Source of the DNA: Alphaproteobacteria bacterium
GTDB lineage: Bacteria > Bacteroidota > Bacteroidia > Bacteroidales > FEN-979
Assembly (NCBI GenBank): GCA_009928665.1
Contig: SACF01000022.1
Location: forward strand, 1 to 64,000
DNA: 64,000 nucleotides
Direction: 5' to 3'
The notes below the pieces were generated by a model. That model was not told the DNA's origin, searched no databases, and worked only from the letters and a program-made list of their open reading frames with translations. Below, in pieces: positions 63,880 through 64,000 of this stretch (positions are counted from its first letter, which is position 1; each line of letters opens with the position of its first letter). Both the position numbers and the translations under genes were made by a program.

Positions 63880-64000
63880 GTGAAAAATCCCATTTCAAAC
63901 CTGCAGAAAGTATTTGAAAGCCGCATCAGGCTGGGAATCATGTCGGCGCTTATGGTCAATGACACGCTCGATTTTAATACGCTGAAGGGTTTGCTTGGAT
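63880..64000 (+). CDS. Winged-helix transcriptional regulator, N-terminal part (cut by window edge)
   Basis: Forty codons from a GTG at 63880 give VKNPISNLQKVFESRIRLGI and MSALMVNDTLDFNTLKGLLG, the beginning of a MarR-like/HTH_34 winged-helix domain. No ATG precedes it in frame after the upstream stop, so GTG is the start. These regulators usually have about 100 residues and bind DNA as dimers. It is probably co-transcribed with the membrane protein gene. Confidence 0.75.
   Translation, partial: MKNPISNLQKVFESRIRLGIMSALMVNDTLDFNTLKGLLG

Overview
The window reads as a chromosomal segment of a Bacteroidota (Bacteroidetes) bacterium, probably a Bacteroidales-like anaerobe or facultative anaerobe. 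Evidence: TAnnTTTG-type -7 promoter elements (several with TTTG about 19 bp upstream), a TonB/ExbD/ExbD/ExbB locus beside a PstS-like lipoprotein, an 11-subunit complex I lacking NuoEFG, C-terminal type IX secretion (T9SS) sorting domains, and many Bacteroidetes-style lipoprotein signals. No tRNA, rRNA, CRISPR array, phage or insertion sequence was recognised.

Layout. 1-5323 (minus): TonB (cut by the window edge), two ExbD, ExbB, a TPR protein and a PstS-like lipoprotein. 5426-16108 (minus): two small unknown genes, then nuoABCDHIJKLMN (transcribed A to N), with a candidate promoter and a perfect TTGAT-N4-ATCAA palindrome upstream of nuoA. 16455-21769: a fibronectin-like lipoprotein (minus), then plus-strand glycerol dehydrogenase, a cyclase-family lipoprotein and a stand-alone EF-G whose stop codon lies inside a terminator hairpin. 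21810-27026 (minus): a large FtsX-type permease with its ATPase, and a GT4 glycosyltransferase.

27116-42781 (minus) is the most unusual region: a 15.7-kb cluster encoding six PQQ-like beta-propeller proteins, an NHL propeller, a polytopic NapH/NosR-like iron-sulfur membrane protein, a NapG-like polyferredoxin, a fused NuoE-NuoF/HydB-like NADH-oxidising flavoprotein, and a GltD-like flavo-iron-sulfur protein that has lost its NAD(P)H domain. No hydrogenase catalytic subunit, heme-binding CxxCH motif or recognisable terminal reductase accompanies them. I infer a transmembrane electron-transfer module linking cytoplasmic NADH to the membrane and envelope; its terminal partner is unknown.

43022-47195: a small lipoprotein, a secreted peptide-repeat protein, preT-preA (reductive pyrimidine catabolism) and a 69-residue protein. 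47320-53474: a TetR regulator with two matching 22-bp operator-like sites, an RND adaptor and an RND permease fused to a TolC-like outer-membrane factor. 53495-58397: two unknown genes, a serine-type sulfatase with a T9SS tail, and its anaerobic sulfatase maturase on the opposite strand. 58747-62955: two adjacent disrupted genes, one frameshifted lipoprotein and one Asp-box/VPS10-like T9SS protein split by an in-frame amber codon. 63172-64000: a membrane protein and the beginning of a winged-helix regulator.
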